Assembly: GCF_016907795.1 (NCBI RefSeq)
Contig: NZ_JAFBCR010000001.1
Span: 1,302,001-1,366,000, forward strand
Direction of reading: 5' to 3'
DNA: 64,000 nucleotides
Source: Kocuria palustris
Lineage (GTDB): Bacteria; Actinomycetota; Actinomycetes; Actinomycetales; Micrococcaceae
The notes beneath the pieces were generated by a model. That model did not search any database and was not told the DNA's origin. It saw nothing but the letters and a program-made list of their open reading frames with translations. The position numbers and the translations under genes are program-made. Positions 45,237 to 55,919 of this stretch are shown here, piece after piece; positions within the stretch are counted from its first letter, which is position 1; each line of letters opens with the position of its first letter.

Positions 45237-45255
45237 TAGACTCGGAAGCGTTCCG
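45237..45255 (+). promoter_or_regulatory. -10 box and dyad upstream of purSQL
   Basis: TAGACT (45237-45242) is immediately followed by the inverted repeat CGGAA-GCG-TTCCG (45243-45255), which would lie at the transcription start. About 100 nt of untranslated leader then precede purS. The dyad is a candidate operator for purine control. Confidence 0.4.
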
Positions 45256-45353
45256 GCAGCCGTCGTCGCGCCGCCCCCGTGCGAGCCGACACCCTTCGCT
45301 GCCGCCGCTGCCTGGCAGCACCGCACATCAGCCCCGCATCACGAGGAGTGCCC

Positions 45354-45611
45354 GTGGCCCGCATCGTTGTCGACGTCATGCCCAAGCCGGAGATCCTGGA
45401 CCCCCAGGGCAAGGCGATCATCCGGGCGTTCGCCCACCAGGAGATCCAGGGCTTCACCGGGGTCCGCCAGGGCAAGCGCTTCGAGCTCGAGGTCGACGGC
45501 GACGTCACGGAGGACCAGCTCGAGGCAGCCCGCCACGCCGCCGCGACCATGCTCTCCAACCCGGTGATCGAGGACGTCGTGAACGTGGCCGTCATCGACG
45601 AGGAGGTCTGA
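45354..45611 (+). CDS. purS: Phosphoribosylformylglycinamidine synthase subunit PurS
   Basis: An 85-residue small subunit of the three-part FGAM synthase. The N-terminal [20 protein letters not shown] and the ending [12 protein letters not shown] are diagnostic. GTG at 45354 is chosen because GAGGAG lies 5 nt upstream. It is first in the purS-purQ-purL operon, and purQ follows after 4 nt. Confidence 0.96.
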   Translation: MARIVVDVMPKPEILDPQGKAIIRAFAHQEIQGFTGVRQGKRFELEVDGDVTEDQLEAARHAAATMLSNPVIEDVVNVAVIDEEV

Positions 45612-45615
45612 GCCG

Positions 45616-46406
45616 GTGACCCAGAACTCCTCCGAGACCCCCTTGGTGGCCGATCTCGGCCAGGCCATGCCCGATCAGCGCCTGCGCGATGTCCGAGTGG
45701 GCGTCATCACCTTCCCCGGCACGCTCGATGACCGCGACGCCATGCGCGCCGTGGAGATCGCCGGCGGCACCCCGGTGCGCCTGTGGCACGCCGACGACGA
45801 CCTCCAGGGCGTCGACGCCGTGATCCTGCCGGGCGGCTTCTCCTACGGCGACTACCTGCGCGCCGGAGCGATCTCGCGCTTCGCGCCGCTGATGACCCGT
45901 CTGATCGACGCGGCGAACGGCGGTCTGCCGGTCCTCGGGATCTGCAACGGCTTCCAGGTCCTCACCGAGGCCCACCTGCTGCCGGGCTCCATGATCCGCA
46001 ACGACCACCTGAAGTTCGTGTGCCGCGACCAGCGCCTGCGCGTGGAGTCCACCGACACCCCGTGGACCTCGCTGTACCAGCCCCGCGAGGAGATCGTGGT
46101 GCCGGTGAAGAACCAGGACGGCCAGTACGTCTGCGACGACGACACCCTGCGCATGCTCGAGGAGGAGGGCCGCGTGGTCTTCCGCTACCTCGACGGCAAT
46201 CCCAACGGCTCGCGCCACGACATCGCCGGCGTCCGCAATGCGGCGGGCAATGTCGTGGGCCTCATGCCGCACCCGGAGCACGCGATCGAGCCCGGCTTCG
46301 GACCGGACTCCTCGGCCGCAGGCACCGTCCCCATGCGCGGAGGGGCCGATGGCCTGGCCATCTTCGTCTCCGCGCTGACCTCGATCGTGAACGGAGGCTC
46401 CCGCGC

Positions 46407-46410
<4 letters not shown>
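45616..46410 (+). CDS. purQ: Phosphoribosylformylglycinamidine synthase subunit PurQ
   Basis: A 264-residue class I glutamine amidotransferase that supplies ammonia for FGAM synthesis in purine synthesis. The catalytic Cys is in [11 protein letters not shown] (about residue 114) and the His/Glu pair is in [10 protein letters not shown]. The oxyanion region [12 protein letters not shown] is intact. About 25 extra residues precede the usual N-terminus. GTG start; the stop overlaps the purL start. Confidence 0.96.
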
Positions 46411-48710
<2,300 letters not shown>

Positions 48711-48721
48711 GGTCGTGCCTT

Positions 48722-48762
48722 GCGGCGCCCGGCCGCCCCGGGAAGGGGCGGCCGGGCGCCGC
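48722..48762 (+). terminator. Hairpin terminator of purSQL
   Basis: An 18-bp perfect stem (48722-48739 with 48745-48762) and a 5-nt loop, without a T-tract. A TAGACT -10-like box for the next gene follows directly at 48768-48773. Confidence 0.75.
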
Positions 48763-48886
48763 TGCCGTAGACTCATGCCCAGGAAACAGTCTTGAGACGG
48801 ATTCGCTCCGAGTCCGGTCGCAGCGCGTCCGTCCCGGGCGCCGGACGACAGATCTCGAGTCCGTCGAGGCAACGGAGGTAGCCGCC

Positions 48887-49408
48887 GTGACTGTCGAGAG
48901 CACCAGCCCCTTGGATGCGCACAGCATCATCACCGAGCGGCTCGAGCTGCGCCCGCTGACCCGCGAGGAGGTCGAGACGGCCTGCCGGTTCGAGCGCCTC
49001 CCGCAGTTCCACCCGGAGTTCCCCACTCCGGATGCCCGCGACGTCCTGCAGGCCGTGCAGGACTCCGGGGAGTTCTTCTTCACGGAGTCCCTGTACTCCC
49101 CCATGGCATGCGTGCAGCGCAGCACCGGACTGATCATCGGCATCGCCGGGTGGTCCGCACCGCCCATCGACGAGGCCCTGGAGATCGAGGGCTTCCTGGT
49201 GCCGTCGTGCACCGGACAGGGTTACGCGACCGAGGCCCTGCCCCGCCTGCTGGAGCTGGGCCTGCAGGATCCGCGCGTCACCTCGATCCGCGCCTCCCTC
49301 CCGGACAACCACGCCAGCCTGGGACCGTTCCTGGAGCGCAGCGGGTTCGCAGCGGTCGAATCCGCAGGCACCGAGGCCGAGTACCGCTATGCCCCGTCGC
49401 AGCCATGA
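48887..49408 (+). CDS. GNAT-family N-acetyltransferase
   Basis: A 173-residue acetyltransferase of the RimJ-like group. It has the opening TERLELRPLTREEVE, the acetyl-CoA loop region EGFLVPSCTGQGYATEAL (Q/G-x-G-x-A form) and the closing ASLGPFLERSGFAAVE. The acceptor is unknown. GTG at 48887 is chosen because GGAGG lies 8 nt upstream. It has its own -10-like TAGACT at 48768 and a leader of about 105 nt. Confidence 0.88.
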   Translation: MTVESTSPLDAHSIITERLELRPLTREEVETACRFERLPQFHPEFPTPDARDVLQAVQDSGEFFFTESLYSPMACVQRSTGLIIGIAGWSAPPIDEALEIEGFLVPSCTGQGYATEALPRLLELGLQDPRVTSIRASLPDNHASLGPFLERSGFAAVESAGTEAEYRYAPSQP

Positions 49409-49488
49409 GCCCGGCCGCTCGGCGCGTCCGCCCGGGATCGTCGTCATCGATATGGCATTCGGACCCCGCCGGGTCCATGATGTGAGGC

Positions 49489-49827
49489 ATGACTCCCCTG
49501 TCGCGTGATCTGCATCCCTCCAACGGGAGAAGAGCGCCGAAGGACGAGGTCGTCGTCTCGATCACCTCGGCCCTGAATCACCGCGGCCGGAAGCAGGAGG
49601 AGCAGCTCCCGGCCGATCACGACGAGCTGGACGAGACCTTCCCCACCCCGCAGCAGCACGAGCTGCTGCACCTGCTCGCCGAGGGCGCTGACGACGAGTT
49701 CGCGGCCCGTCGCCTGGGCCTGGAGCTGGCGGAGCTGCGGCGGATGCTCATGGAGCTGGGCTCGCAGCTCGGGGCCTGCAACAGGTTCCAGCTCGCGCTG
49801 CGGGCCCGCGAGGAGGGTTGGATCTGA
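49489..49827 (+). CDS. Small protein with a LuxR-type helix-turn-helix
   Basis: A 112-residue protein. Residues 51-112 follow the LuxR/GerE pattern: FPTPQQHELLHLLAEGADDE, then FAARRLGLELAELRRMLMEL, then ACNRFQLALRA. The first 50 residues are polar, and no sensor domain is present. It may be a free-standing DNA-binding domain or a sigma-region-4-like protein. Its end overlaps the start region of the glycosyltransferase gene, which suggests co-expression. Confidence 0.65.
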   Translation: MTPLSRDLHPSNGRRAPKDEVVVSITSALNHRGRKQEEQLPADHDELDETFPTPQQHELLHLLAEGADDEFAARRLGLELAELRRMLMELGSQLGACNRFQLALRAREEGWI

Positions 49828-51386
49828 GCACGTCGGGCCCCAACGAGAAGCAGAGCGCAGTCCAGGACTCTCGCCCAGCACAGACCCGCCTCGAGGCGCG
49901 CTCGTCGGGCGGCTCCTGGTCTCCCGTCGCCGCACTGCCTTTGTGGCCGGTCTTGCTGTCGGCGCTGCTGACGGGCGGCGTCGCCTTCTGGGGGATTACG
50001 GGACCCGAGATGTGGTACGACGAGGCCGCCTCGGTCTCTGCTGCGGACCGCCCCCTGGGTTCGCTGCTGCGTCTGCTGCGCGATGTCGACGCAGTCCACG
50101 CGCTCTACTACCTGGTCATGCAGCCCTGGGTCTCGGTGTTCGGGATCTCGGAGCTGTCCATGCGCACGCCGTCCTCGATCGCGGTGATCATCGCCGCCGC
50201 CGCTGCCACGCACCTCAGCATGATCTATGCGCGCCGCTGGATGCCCGATCGCATCGTGGCCGTCGGTCTCAGCACATCCGTCGTGATCGCAGTGCTCCCC
50301 GGCTTCACCTGGACCGCGCAGGAGGCTCGCGGCTACGCCATGGGCGCCATGGCGGCCACGGCGGCCCTCTGGTGCTTCGAGCTCTGGCGGGAGACCCGGT
50401 CCTCCCGATGGCTCGTCGCGTTCGCCCTGATGCAGGCCGCAGCCATCGGCTTCACGCTCTATGCGATCACCGTCCTGCTGGTCTACACCCTGCGATGCCT
50501 GCCGCTGCGACGCTCGGATCTGCTGAAGGGCCTTGCCGCGATCGTGGCGGTGGCGCTGGCCGTGGTGCCGCTGCTCCTGCTGGGTGCGTCCCAGAGCGCA
50601 CAGGTGAGCTGGATCCAGCTGGACATGAGCGCCGTCCTGCCGCGGATGACGCGCAACGTCTTCTTCCTCAGCTCCGTCAACCGGGGCGGGCCCTGGTCGG
50701 AGGTCTCACGCACCATTGCCCCCTGGCTCGGGGTGCTGATCGTCGTCTTGATCCTGATCGGCATGGCACGCGGACCCGGTCGGAAGCCGATGGCCTGGCT
50801 GGCGGCCTACGTGCTCACACCCATGGTCGTCGTGCTGGTGGCGCAGATGCTTGGCGGACAGTACTTCCAGGAGCGCTACTTCGCGTTCACCGCGCCCGCG
50901 CTCATGGTCCTGCTCGGGCTCGCCCTGGGCGCCGTGCGCTGGCGCCCCGTCATGGCGGCGGCAGTGACGGCGATCGTCGTGCTCGCCGCCCCCTCCCTGC
51001 TGGCCCAGAACGTGCACGACGCCAAGCAGGGCGACAACTACGAGACGGCAGCGCAGCTGATCGCCACCACGGACACCGTCATCTTCATGGAGGACTCCAC
51101 ACGGGGCGCCCTGATCTCGTATCCGCAGGACAAGGAGATCGCCGATCCCATGCTCGCCGAGCATCGGGTGCCCGCCGCCAATCTCTGGGGCACCAACCAT
51201 CCCGACCACCGCGCCTGGACCATCGATCCCACCGGCTCGGTCTCCGTCGTGTCCTACAAGCGCAACGAAAATCACGAGGTCGTGCTGAGGCATCTCTACG
51301 AGATCGGCTGCACATTCAGGGACCAGGACCGCGACACGGGCCTGCTGATCTCCCGAGTGGACTGCCCGGCCCCGGCTGCCGGGTAA
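49818..51386 (+). CDS. GT39/PMT-like membrane glycosyltransferase
   Basis: A roughly 520-residue inner-membrane protein with about ten transmembrane helices followed by an external C-terminal domain (about 400-522). The acidic motif MWYDEAAS in the first outer loop is the catalytic Asp-Glu signature of the PMT/ArnT-like GT-C enzymes, which use polyprenyl-phosphate sugars. The acceptor is unknown. AGGAGGG (49811-49817) directly abuts the TTG at 49818 and lies 6 nt before a CTG at 49824, so the true start is uncertain. It overlaps the mini LuxR-type gene. Confidence 0.82.
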   Translation: MDLSTSGPNEKQSAVQDSRPAQTRLEARSSGGSWSPVAALPLWPVLLSALLTGGVAFWGITGPEMWYDEAASVSAADRPLGSLLRLLRDVDAVHALYYLVMQPWVSVFGISELSMRTPSSIAVIIAAAAATHLSMIYARRWMPDRIVAVGLSTSVVIAVLPGFTWTAQEARGYAMGAMAATAALWCFELWRETRSSRWLVAFALMQAAAIGFTLYAITVLLVYTLRCLPLRRSDLLKGLAAIVAVALAVVPLLLLGASQSAQVSWIQLDMSAVLPRMTRNVFFLSSVNRGGPWSEVSRTIAPWLGVLIVVLILIGMARGPGRKPMAWLAAYVLTPMVVVLVAQMLGGQYFQERYFAFTAPALMVLLGLALGAVRWRPVMAAAVTAIVVLAAPSLLAQNVHDAKQGDNYETAAQLIATTDTVIFMEDSTRGALISYPQDKEIADPMLAEHRVPAANLWGTNHPDHRAWTIDPTGSVSVVSYKRNENHEVVLRHLYEIGCTFRDQDRDTGLLISRVDCPAPAAG

Positions 51387-51428
51387 CTCGGCGTCATACC
51401 GTCGTCACCTCGGAGGCGCCCGTCGCCC

Positions 51429-51434
51429 TAGGCT
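51429..51434 (+). promoter_or_regulatory. -10-like hexamer TAGGCT, 7 nt before sdhC
   Basis: TAGGCT, then GTTGCCC and the ATG at 51442. There is no ribosome site, another candidate leaderless start. Confidence 0.45.
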
Positions 51435-51441
51435 GTTGCCC

Positions 51442-52254
51442 ATGACCGAGAACCTCCGTGCCGAGACCGAGCGAGTCCTCTCCGCGGTCTCACCTGCCAC
51501 GCGGCGCACCCTCGAGGAGTCCGCCGGTCGTCTTTGGGCCTGGGCCCTGGAGACCTCCGAGCGCTTCCCGCCCACCCCGGACGTGAAGCTCGCCATGGCC
51601 TCCAGCGGCGCCGTGCTCTCCGGGTACACCGTGATCCACATGCTGGGCAATCTGCAGGTCTACCTGGGACGCGGCCGCTTCGACTCCTACGCCCACCACC
51701 TGCGCACGCTGGGGGCGCCGGTCCTGCCGCGGCGCACCGTGCTGTGGGCCTTCCGGGTCGTGCTGCTGGCCGATGCGCTGACCCACCTGAGCTGCGCGGC
51801 GGTGCTGACCGTGCGCGCCCAGGCCTCCGAGCGCCGTGCTGCCGCTCAGCCCAGGCCGCTGCCGCAGGGTCGCCGGCGCACCCGCTGGCAGAGGCTCAAG
51901 CGCTCCATGCGCTCGACCGGCACCATCCTGGGGCTGTTCACGGCCTACCACCTGGCGGATCTCACGCTGGGCACGCGGCCGGCCGCCTCTCGCCGTCACG
52001 AGCCCGGTGCCGCCTACGACAACCTGGTGGCATCCCTGCGCCGCCCGCCCGTGGCCGGGCTGTACCTGGCCGCCATGCTGGCGCTGGCCGCACACACCTC
52101 CCAGGGCCTGGTCCAGATCGGCAACGACACCGGCTTGTCCGCCCAGCGCGGCGCCCGCGAGCGCTTCGAGCTGGCCGGGCGGCTGGTCGGCACCGGCGTG
52201 GCCCTGGGCAACGCCTCCATCCCCGTGGCCGTGCTCCTGCGCCTGGTGCGCTGA
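51442..52254 (+). CDS. sdhC: Succinate dehydrogenase cytochrome b subunit
   Basis: A 270-residue membrane anchor of the Bacillus-type succinate:menaquinone reductase, with five transmembrane helices and heme-ligand candidate histidines (YTVIHMLGNLQVYLG, FDSYAHHLRTLG, LLADALTHLSC, FTAYHLADLTLG, LAAHTSQGLVQ). The loop between helices 2 and 3 is long and basic. It would anchor the catalytic subunits and pass electrons to menaquinone. The flavoprotein gene sdhA, normally next, is missing; sdhB follows after 71 bp. Confidence 0.88.
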   Translation: MTENLRAETERVLSAVSPATRRTLEESAGRLWAWALETSERFPPTPDVKLAMASSGAVLSGYTVIHMLGNLQVYLGRGRFDSYAHHLRTLGAPVLPRRTVLWAFRVVLLADALTHLSCAAVLTVRAQASERRAAAQPRPLPQGRRRTRWQRLKRSMRSTGTILGLFTAYHLADLTLGTRPAASRRHEPGAAYDNLVASLRRPPVAGLYLAAMLALAAHTSQGLVQIGNDTGLSAQRGARERFELAGRLVGTGVALGNASIPVAVLLRLVR

Positions 52255-52325
52255 GCCGTCCTCCCCCGCACTGCAACACCGCCTTCCGCGACCGGGTCCC
52301 GGCGCGAGGGCACAGAAGGAGTCCC

Positions 52326-53033
52326 ATGCGCATCACCGGCACCCTGCAGGTCGAGGTCTGGCGCCAGGCCGACGGCGAGTCCGAGGGCGGCTTCGAGACC
52401 CACACCGTCACTGGCGTGAGCCCCCAGACGACCGTGCTGGAGCTGCTCGACCTGCTCAACGAGCAGATGCCCGAGGGCATGGATCCGATCTCCTACGACG
52501 ACGGCTGCCGCGAGGGCATCTGCGGCAAGTGCGGCGTCACGGTCGACGGCGTGGCCCACGGCCCCCAGCTCAACCGGGCCTCGTGCCAGCAGCAGGTCGC
52601 GGCCTTCACTGACGGCGAGCGCGTGCGGATCGAGCCTCTGCGAGCCGCTGCCTTCCCCGTGAAGAAGGACCTGTCCGTGGATAAGAAGGCCGCGCTGCGC
52701 ACCGTGGTCAAGGCCGCTGGAGGCCCCGTGGGCATGAAGGCGCTGACCGAGGCCGGGTGCATCAGCTGCGGGGCCTGCGTGGCCGCCTGCCCCAACGGCT
52801 CCGGGCAGCTGTTCGTAGGCTCGCTGCTCACCGAGCTCCCCCCGCTGGCCAAGGACGACGACGACCGCCGCACCCGCTCCGGCAAGGTGCTCGACGCCGC
52901 CGAGGAGAGCTTCGGGCCGTGCTCCACCCTGGGCGACTGCACCGAGGTCTGCCCCGCCGGGCTGCCTCTGGAGAACCTCTCCGCGGTGGCTCGGGAGCAT
53001 CTGCGCCGCCGTCGAGGGTCCGCGGACGGCTGA
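52326..53033 (+). CDS. sdhB: Succinate dehydrogenase iron-sulfur subunit
   Basis: A 235-residue iron-sulfur subunit. The 2Fe-2S ligands are in CREGICGKCGV and NRASC, and the 4Fe-4S and 3Fe-4S ligands are in CISCGACVAACP and CSTLGDCTEVCP. All are intact, so the protein should be functional. AAGGAG lies 6 nt before the ATG. It needs a flavoprotein partner, which is not encoded in this window although its position in the usual operon is between sdhC and this gene. Confidence 0.93.
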   Translation: MRITGTLQVEVWRQADGESEGGFETHTVTGVSPQTTVLELLDLLNEQMPEGMDPISYDDGCREGICGKCGVTVDGVAHGPQLNRASCQQQVAAFTDGERVRIEPLRAAAFPVKKDLSVDKKAALRTVVKAAGGPVGMKALTEAGCISCGACVAACPNGSGQLFVGSLLTELPPLAKDDDDRRTRSGKVLDAAEESFGPCSTLGDCTEVCPAGLPLENLSAVAREHLRRRRGSADG

Positions 53034-53107
53034 GCCGAGTCGGGCAGGCGCGGCTCCGCTGCCCGCCGTCCGCGAGCCGTTGCGCCGGCGGTCGTCTCGA
53101 GAAGGTC

Positions 53108-54111
53108 TCAGTCGATCGGCCAGGTCTTCCGGTGATCCGCCAGCTCCAGGATGGCCTGGCGGTCATCGACCGACGGGTAGATCCAGTCCTCGTTGATCTG
53201 GCGCTTCTGCTGCTTGCCCTCCGCCCCGCGCAGCTGGACCTCGCGGTCCCAGCCTGCGGTGAGGACACCGGCCTCTGCAGCTGCTCATCGACGACGAGCC
53301 TCCCCAGATCGTCGCGCTCGCCCGGGATCTGCTCCGTGAGCACCTGGGCGCGCATGCCCGCCGTCCAGATCACGGTCGCGGCCTCGATGACCGTGCCGTC
53401 GGTGAGCCGCGCGGAGTCCTCCGTCAGCGACTCCATCCCGGTGTCCAGCCGGACCTCCACGCCCTCGGCCTCCAGTGCGGCCTCGATCTCTGGGCGCGGT
53501 TTGTCACCCAGGGCGCGGCCCGCGACGTCGGCGCGATCCAGCATGACCACCCGCACCGGGTGCTCGCCGGCCACTGCGCGCAGGCGGCTGGGCAGCTCGG
53601 TGGCGACCTCCAGGCCGGTGAAGCCGCCGCCCACGACGACCGCAGTGAAGGCACCGGGGCGCTGCGGGTCCTGGCTCAGCTGCGCGATGTGCTGGTGCAG
53701 GGCATCCGCGGCTTCGATGGTGTCGACATCGAACAGGTGCTCCGCCCCCGGCAGCTGCGGGCTCACCAGCGTGCGGCCCGTGGCCAGGACCAGCTTGTCG
53801 TAGGCGAGCTCCACCGGATTTCCGTCGTGGTCCGGACCCGTGACCCTGTGGGCGTCCACGTTCACACCGGTGATCTCGGCACGGACCCGGCGCACGCCGA
53901 TCGGGCCCAGGACCCGATCCAGCGCCACGCGCATGCGCGACGGATCGTCCTCGTAGAGCCGGGGGCGGATCACCATGTCCTCACCCGGAGCCACCACGGT
54001 GACCGTCACGTCCTCCTCGCGCCCCAGCTCAGCAGCGGTGCGCACGGCTCCCGCTGCCGCCCACACGCCGGCGAATCCCGCTCCCACGACCACGATCTCC
54101 CTGTCCCGCAC
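53108..54111 (-). pseudogene. NADH dehydrogenase-like FAD oxidoreductase with internal deletion and frameshift
   Basis: The N-terminal 280 residues form a normal type II NADH dehydrogenase-like flavoprotein: REIVVVGAGFAGVWAAAG (FAD dinucleotide fold), LVLATGRTLVSPQLPGA and VVVGGGFTGLEVATEL (NAD fold). After GRLVVDEQLQ near 53275 the frame becomes nonsense. The expected C-terminus, AGVLTAGWDREVQLRGAEG, continues to ADHRKTWPID in another frame and stops at 53108. The segment normally in between, including the conserved FAAGD FAD-binding motif, about 70 residues, is absent. The product would not bind FAD properly. Start GTG at 54111. Confidence 0.78.
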
Positions 54112-54227
54112 TCCTTCTCCGTCAGTCGTCGACGACGACTCGCGAGCCACGGAAACTAGCAACGGACTCCGACGCGCTGAGGCGCTGCCTGGGACCACCC
54201 TCGGCTCGCAGCGGCAATGCGTTAACA

Positions 54228-54257
54228 TTGGCAAACTTTTCAAGGCCGATGTAGATT
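54228..54257 (+). promoter_or_regulatory. Promoter of the small membrane protein gene
   Basis: -35 TTGGCA (54228-54233), 18-nt spacer and -10 TAGATT (54252-54257) in a conspicuously AT-rich patch. The leader is about 38 nt. Confidence 0.6.
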
Positions 54258-54301
54258 TGCATCAGCAACTCCTTCTCCCGACCGACCCACAGGAGCCCGC
54301 G

Positions 54302-54724
54302 ATGTACCCGTACACCTCCCAGTACCCGCAGACCTATCCGCAGGCCGCCACCTACATCGGCCCTCGATCCGCTCCGGGCAGCGCCGTCTTCACCCTGGTG
54401 TGCTCGATCGTCGTGTTCGCCCTGGTGCTGCTGCTCTCCCCGCTGACGATCATCTTCTCGATCGCCGCCGCGTACACGGTCACGGAGCCCGACTTCGGCG
54501 GCACCGCCGATCTGGTCGCTGCCATGCTCGTGGCGTTCCTGCCCCTCGGCGCACCGGCGATCCTGGGTGCAGCGCTGGCCATGTACCCCCGCATCCGCAT
54601 GCCGCGCGAGATGTACCCGTCCTCCGGCGTCAAGACGACCGCGACGGTCTTTCTGGTCCTGCATCTGCTCACGCTCGTGGCCGCGATCATCCTCGGCATC
54701 CTGCCGCAGATCCTGGTGCTGTGA
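54302..54724 (+). CDS. Small membrane protein, unknown function
   Basis: A 140-residue protein. The first 25 residues are Tyr/Pro/Gln-rich and cytoplasm-like. Three or four hydrophobic helices follow (about 28-57, 68-92, 112-140). ACAGGAG lies 7 nt before the ATG. No family is recognised. It has its own recognisable promoter. The CRISPR remnant begins 58 bp after its stop. Confidence 0.65.
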   Translation: MYPYTSQYPQTYPQAATYIGPRSAPGSAVFTLVCSIVVFALVLLLSPLTIIFSIAAAYTVTEPDFGGTADLVAAMLVAFLPLGAPAILGAALAMYPRIRMPREMYPSSGVKTTATVFLVLHLLTLVAAIILGILPQILVL

Positions 54725-54782
54725 GTGGTGGTTGCGGGGATCTACTCGGAGCGTCAATCCAGTTTTGTAATTTCAAGAACAC

Positions 54783-54872
54783 GAGCTCATCCCCGCCTGC
54801 GCGGGGAGCACGGCACGAACACCCGCCCGGAGTATCTGCCGCTGGGCTCATCCCCGCCTCCGCGGGGAGCAC
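54783..54872 (+). CRISPR. Remnant type I-E-like CRISPR array, two repeats and one spacer
   Basis: Two 29-nt repeats (54783-54811 and 54844-54872) share the core CTCATCCCCGCCT-GCGGGGAGCAC around the hairpin CCCCGC/GCGGGG. They differ at two positions (54784 A versus G; the hairpin-loop base G versus C). The spacer between them (54812-54843) is exactly 32 nt, the type I-E length. An AT-rich stretch (54761-54780) resembles a leader end. An IS5-family element interrupts the next spacer, and no repeats or cas genes are found beyond it. Confidence 0.88.
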
Positions 54873-54886
54873 CGTGCGTACACTAG

Positions 54887-55856
54887 GGCATGTCTCCTTT
54901 ATCGGCGTAGCCATGTCAGGATCGCGCTGATCACGACCGCCGCCCGATAGGTGATCGCGAGCTTGTCGTAGCGCGTTGCTAATCCTCGCCACTGTTTGAC
55001 GTAGGCAAACGAGCGTTCCACGACGTTGCGGTTCCGATAGGCACCAGCATCGAACGTCGGCGGCCGTCCACCCTTACTCCCGCGTCTCTTTCGGCTCCTG
55101 ACCTGGTCCTTCTTCTCCGGGATCACTGCCCGAATGCCTCGCGATCGCAGGTACTCGCGATTCGCCCTGGACCCATAAGCACGATCAGCGAGAACGGTAT
55201 CCGGACGAGTGCGAGAGCGACCGCCACCAGCCCGCGGCACTCGAATATCGGCAAGGACCTGCGGCAGGATCACCCCGTCGTGGCGCTGTCCACCGGTGAC
55301 CACCACTGCCAGGGGGCGGCCATTGCCGTCGACGGCATGATGGATCTTCGTCGTCAGCCCACCGCGCGAGCGACCGATGCCATGCCCGGTCGGCTCACAC
55401 TCCTGATCGGGCAGATTCTTGTAATTCGACGTAGCCCCTGTGTCTTGGTCAGGGCGCGTCGTGTTCGTTGCATGCTGGTGGCCACGATTGATGGTGCCAT
55501 CCACGGAGACGTTCCAGTCGATATCACCGGCAGCATCAGCATCAGAAAGTACGTGGGCCAGCACCCGGTCCCAGGTGCCATCGGCGGCGTAGCGGCGGTG
55601 ACGTTTCCATACCGTCTGCCAAGGCCCGAAGTGCTCACGGGGCAGATCGCGCCAGGCGATGCCGACACGGTAGCGGTAGACGATTCCCTCGACGATTCGA
55701 CGGTTGTTTTCAAACGGTCGGGCTCTTTTGCCGGCATTCGAAGGTAGGAGAGGTTCAATCTTCTCCCACTGCTCATCAGTGAATACTCGGTGTCGTTGCT
55801 TCGTAGTCACAACACCACCGTGTCAGTGCTGGAATGGTCAATAAAGGAGACACGCC
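54887..55856 (-). mobile_element. Complete IS5-family insertion sequence, 970 bp
   Basis: Terminal inverted repeats GGCATGTCTCCTTTAT (54887-54902) and, read inward from 55856, GGCGTGTCTCCTTTAT differ at one base. Both ends are flanked by CTAG (54883-54886 and 55857-55860), a 4-bp target duplication typical of IS5 relatives. It contains a single intact transposase gene and is inserted 10 nt after the second CRISPR repeat. Confidence 0.92.
54899..55810 (-). CDS. IS5-family transposase
   Basis: A 303-residue DDE transposase in one frame. The N-terminal part FTDEQWEKIEPLLPS and GIAWRDLPREHFGPWQTVWKR is the IS5 DNA-binding region. The catalytic Asp is in VSVDGTINRGH, the second in VLADRAYGSRANR and the Glu in RNRNVVERSFAYVKQWR. 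The frame is intact, and the stop codon lies inside the left inverted repeat. Confidence 0.95.
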   Translation of the reverse strand: MTTKQRHRVFTDEQWEKIEPLLPSNAGKRARPFENNRRIVEGIVYRYRVGIAWRDLPREHFGPWQTVWKRHRRYAADGTWDRVLAHVLSDADAAGDIDWNVSVDGTINRGHQHATNTTRPDQDTGATSNYKNLPDQECEPTGHGIGRSRGGLTTKIHHAVDGNGRPLAVVVTGGQRHDGVILPQVLADIRVPRAGGGRSRTRPDTVLADRAYGSRANREYLRSRGIRAVIPEKKDQVRSRKRRGSKGGRPPTFDAGAYRNRNVVERSFAYVKQWRGLATRYDKLAITYRAAVVISAILTWLRR

Positions 55857-55919
55857 CTAGCCCGGCACGCGTCGTCGGCGCCTACCCGTCAACCCTCCTC
55901 AACGAAGAAGAGGCCCGCC

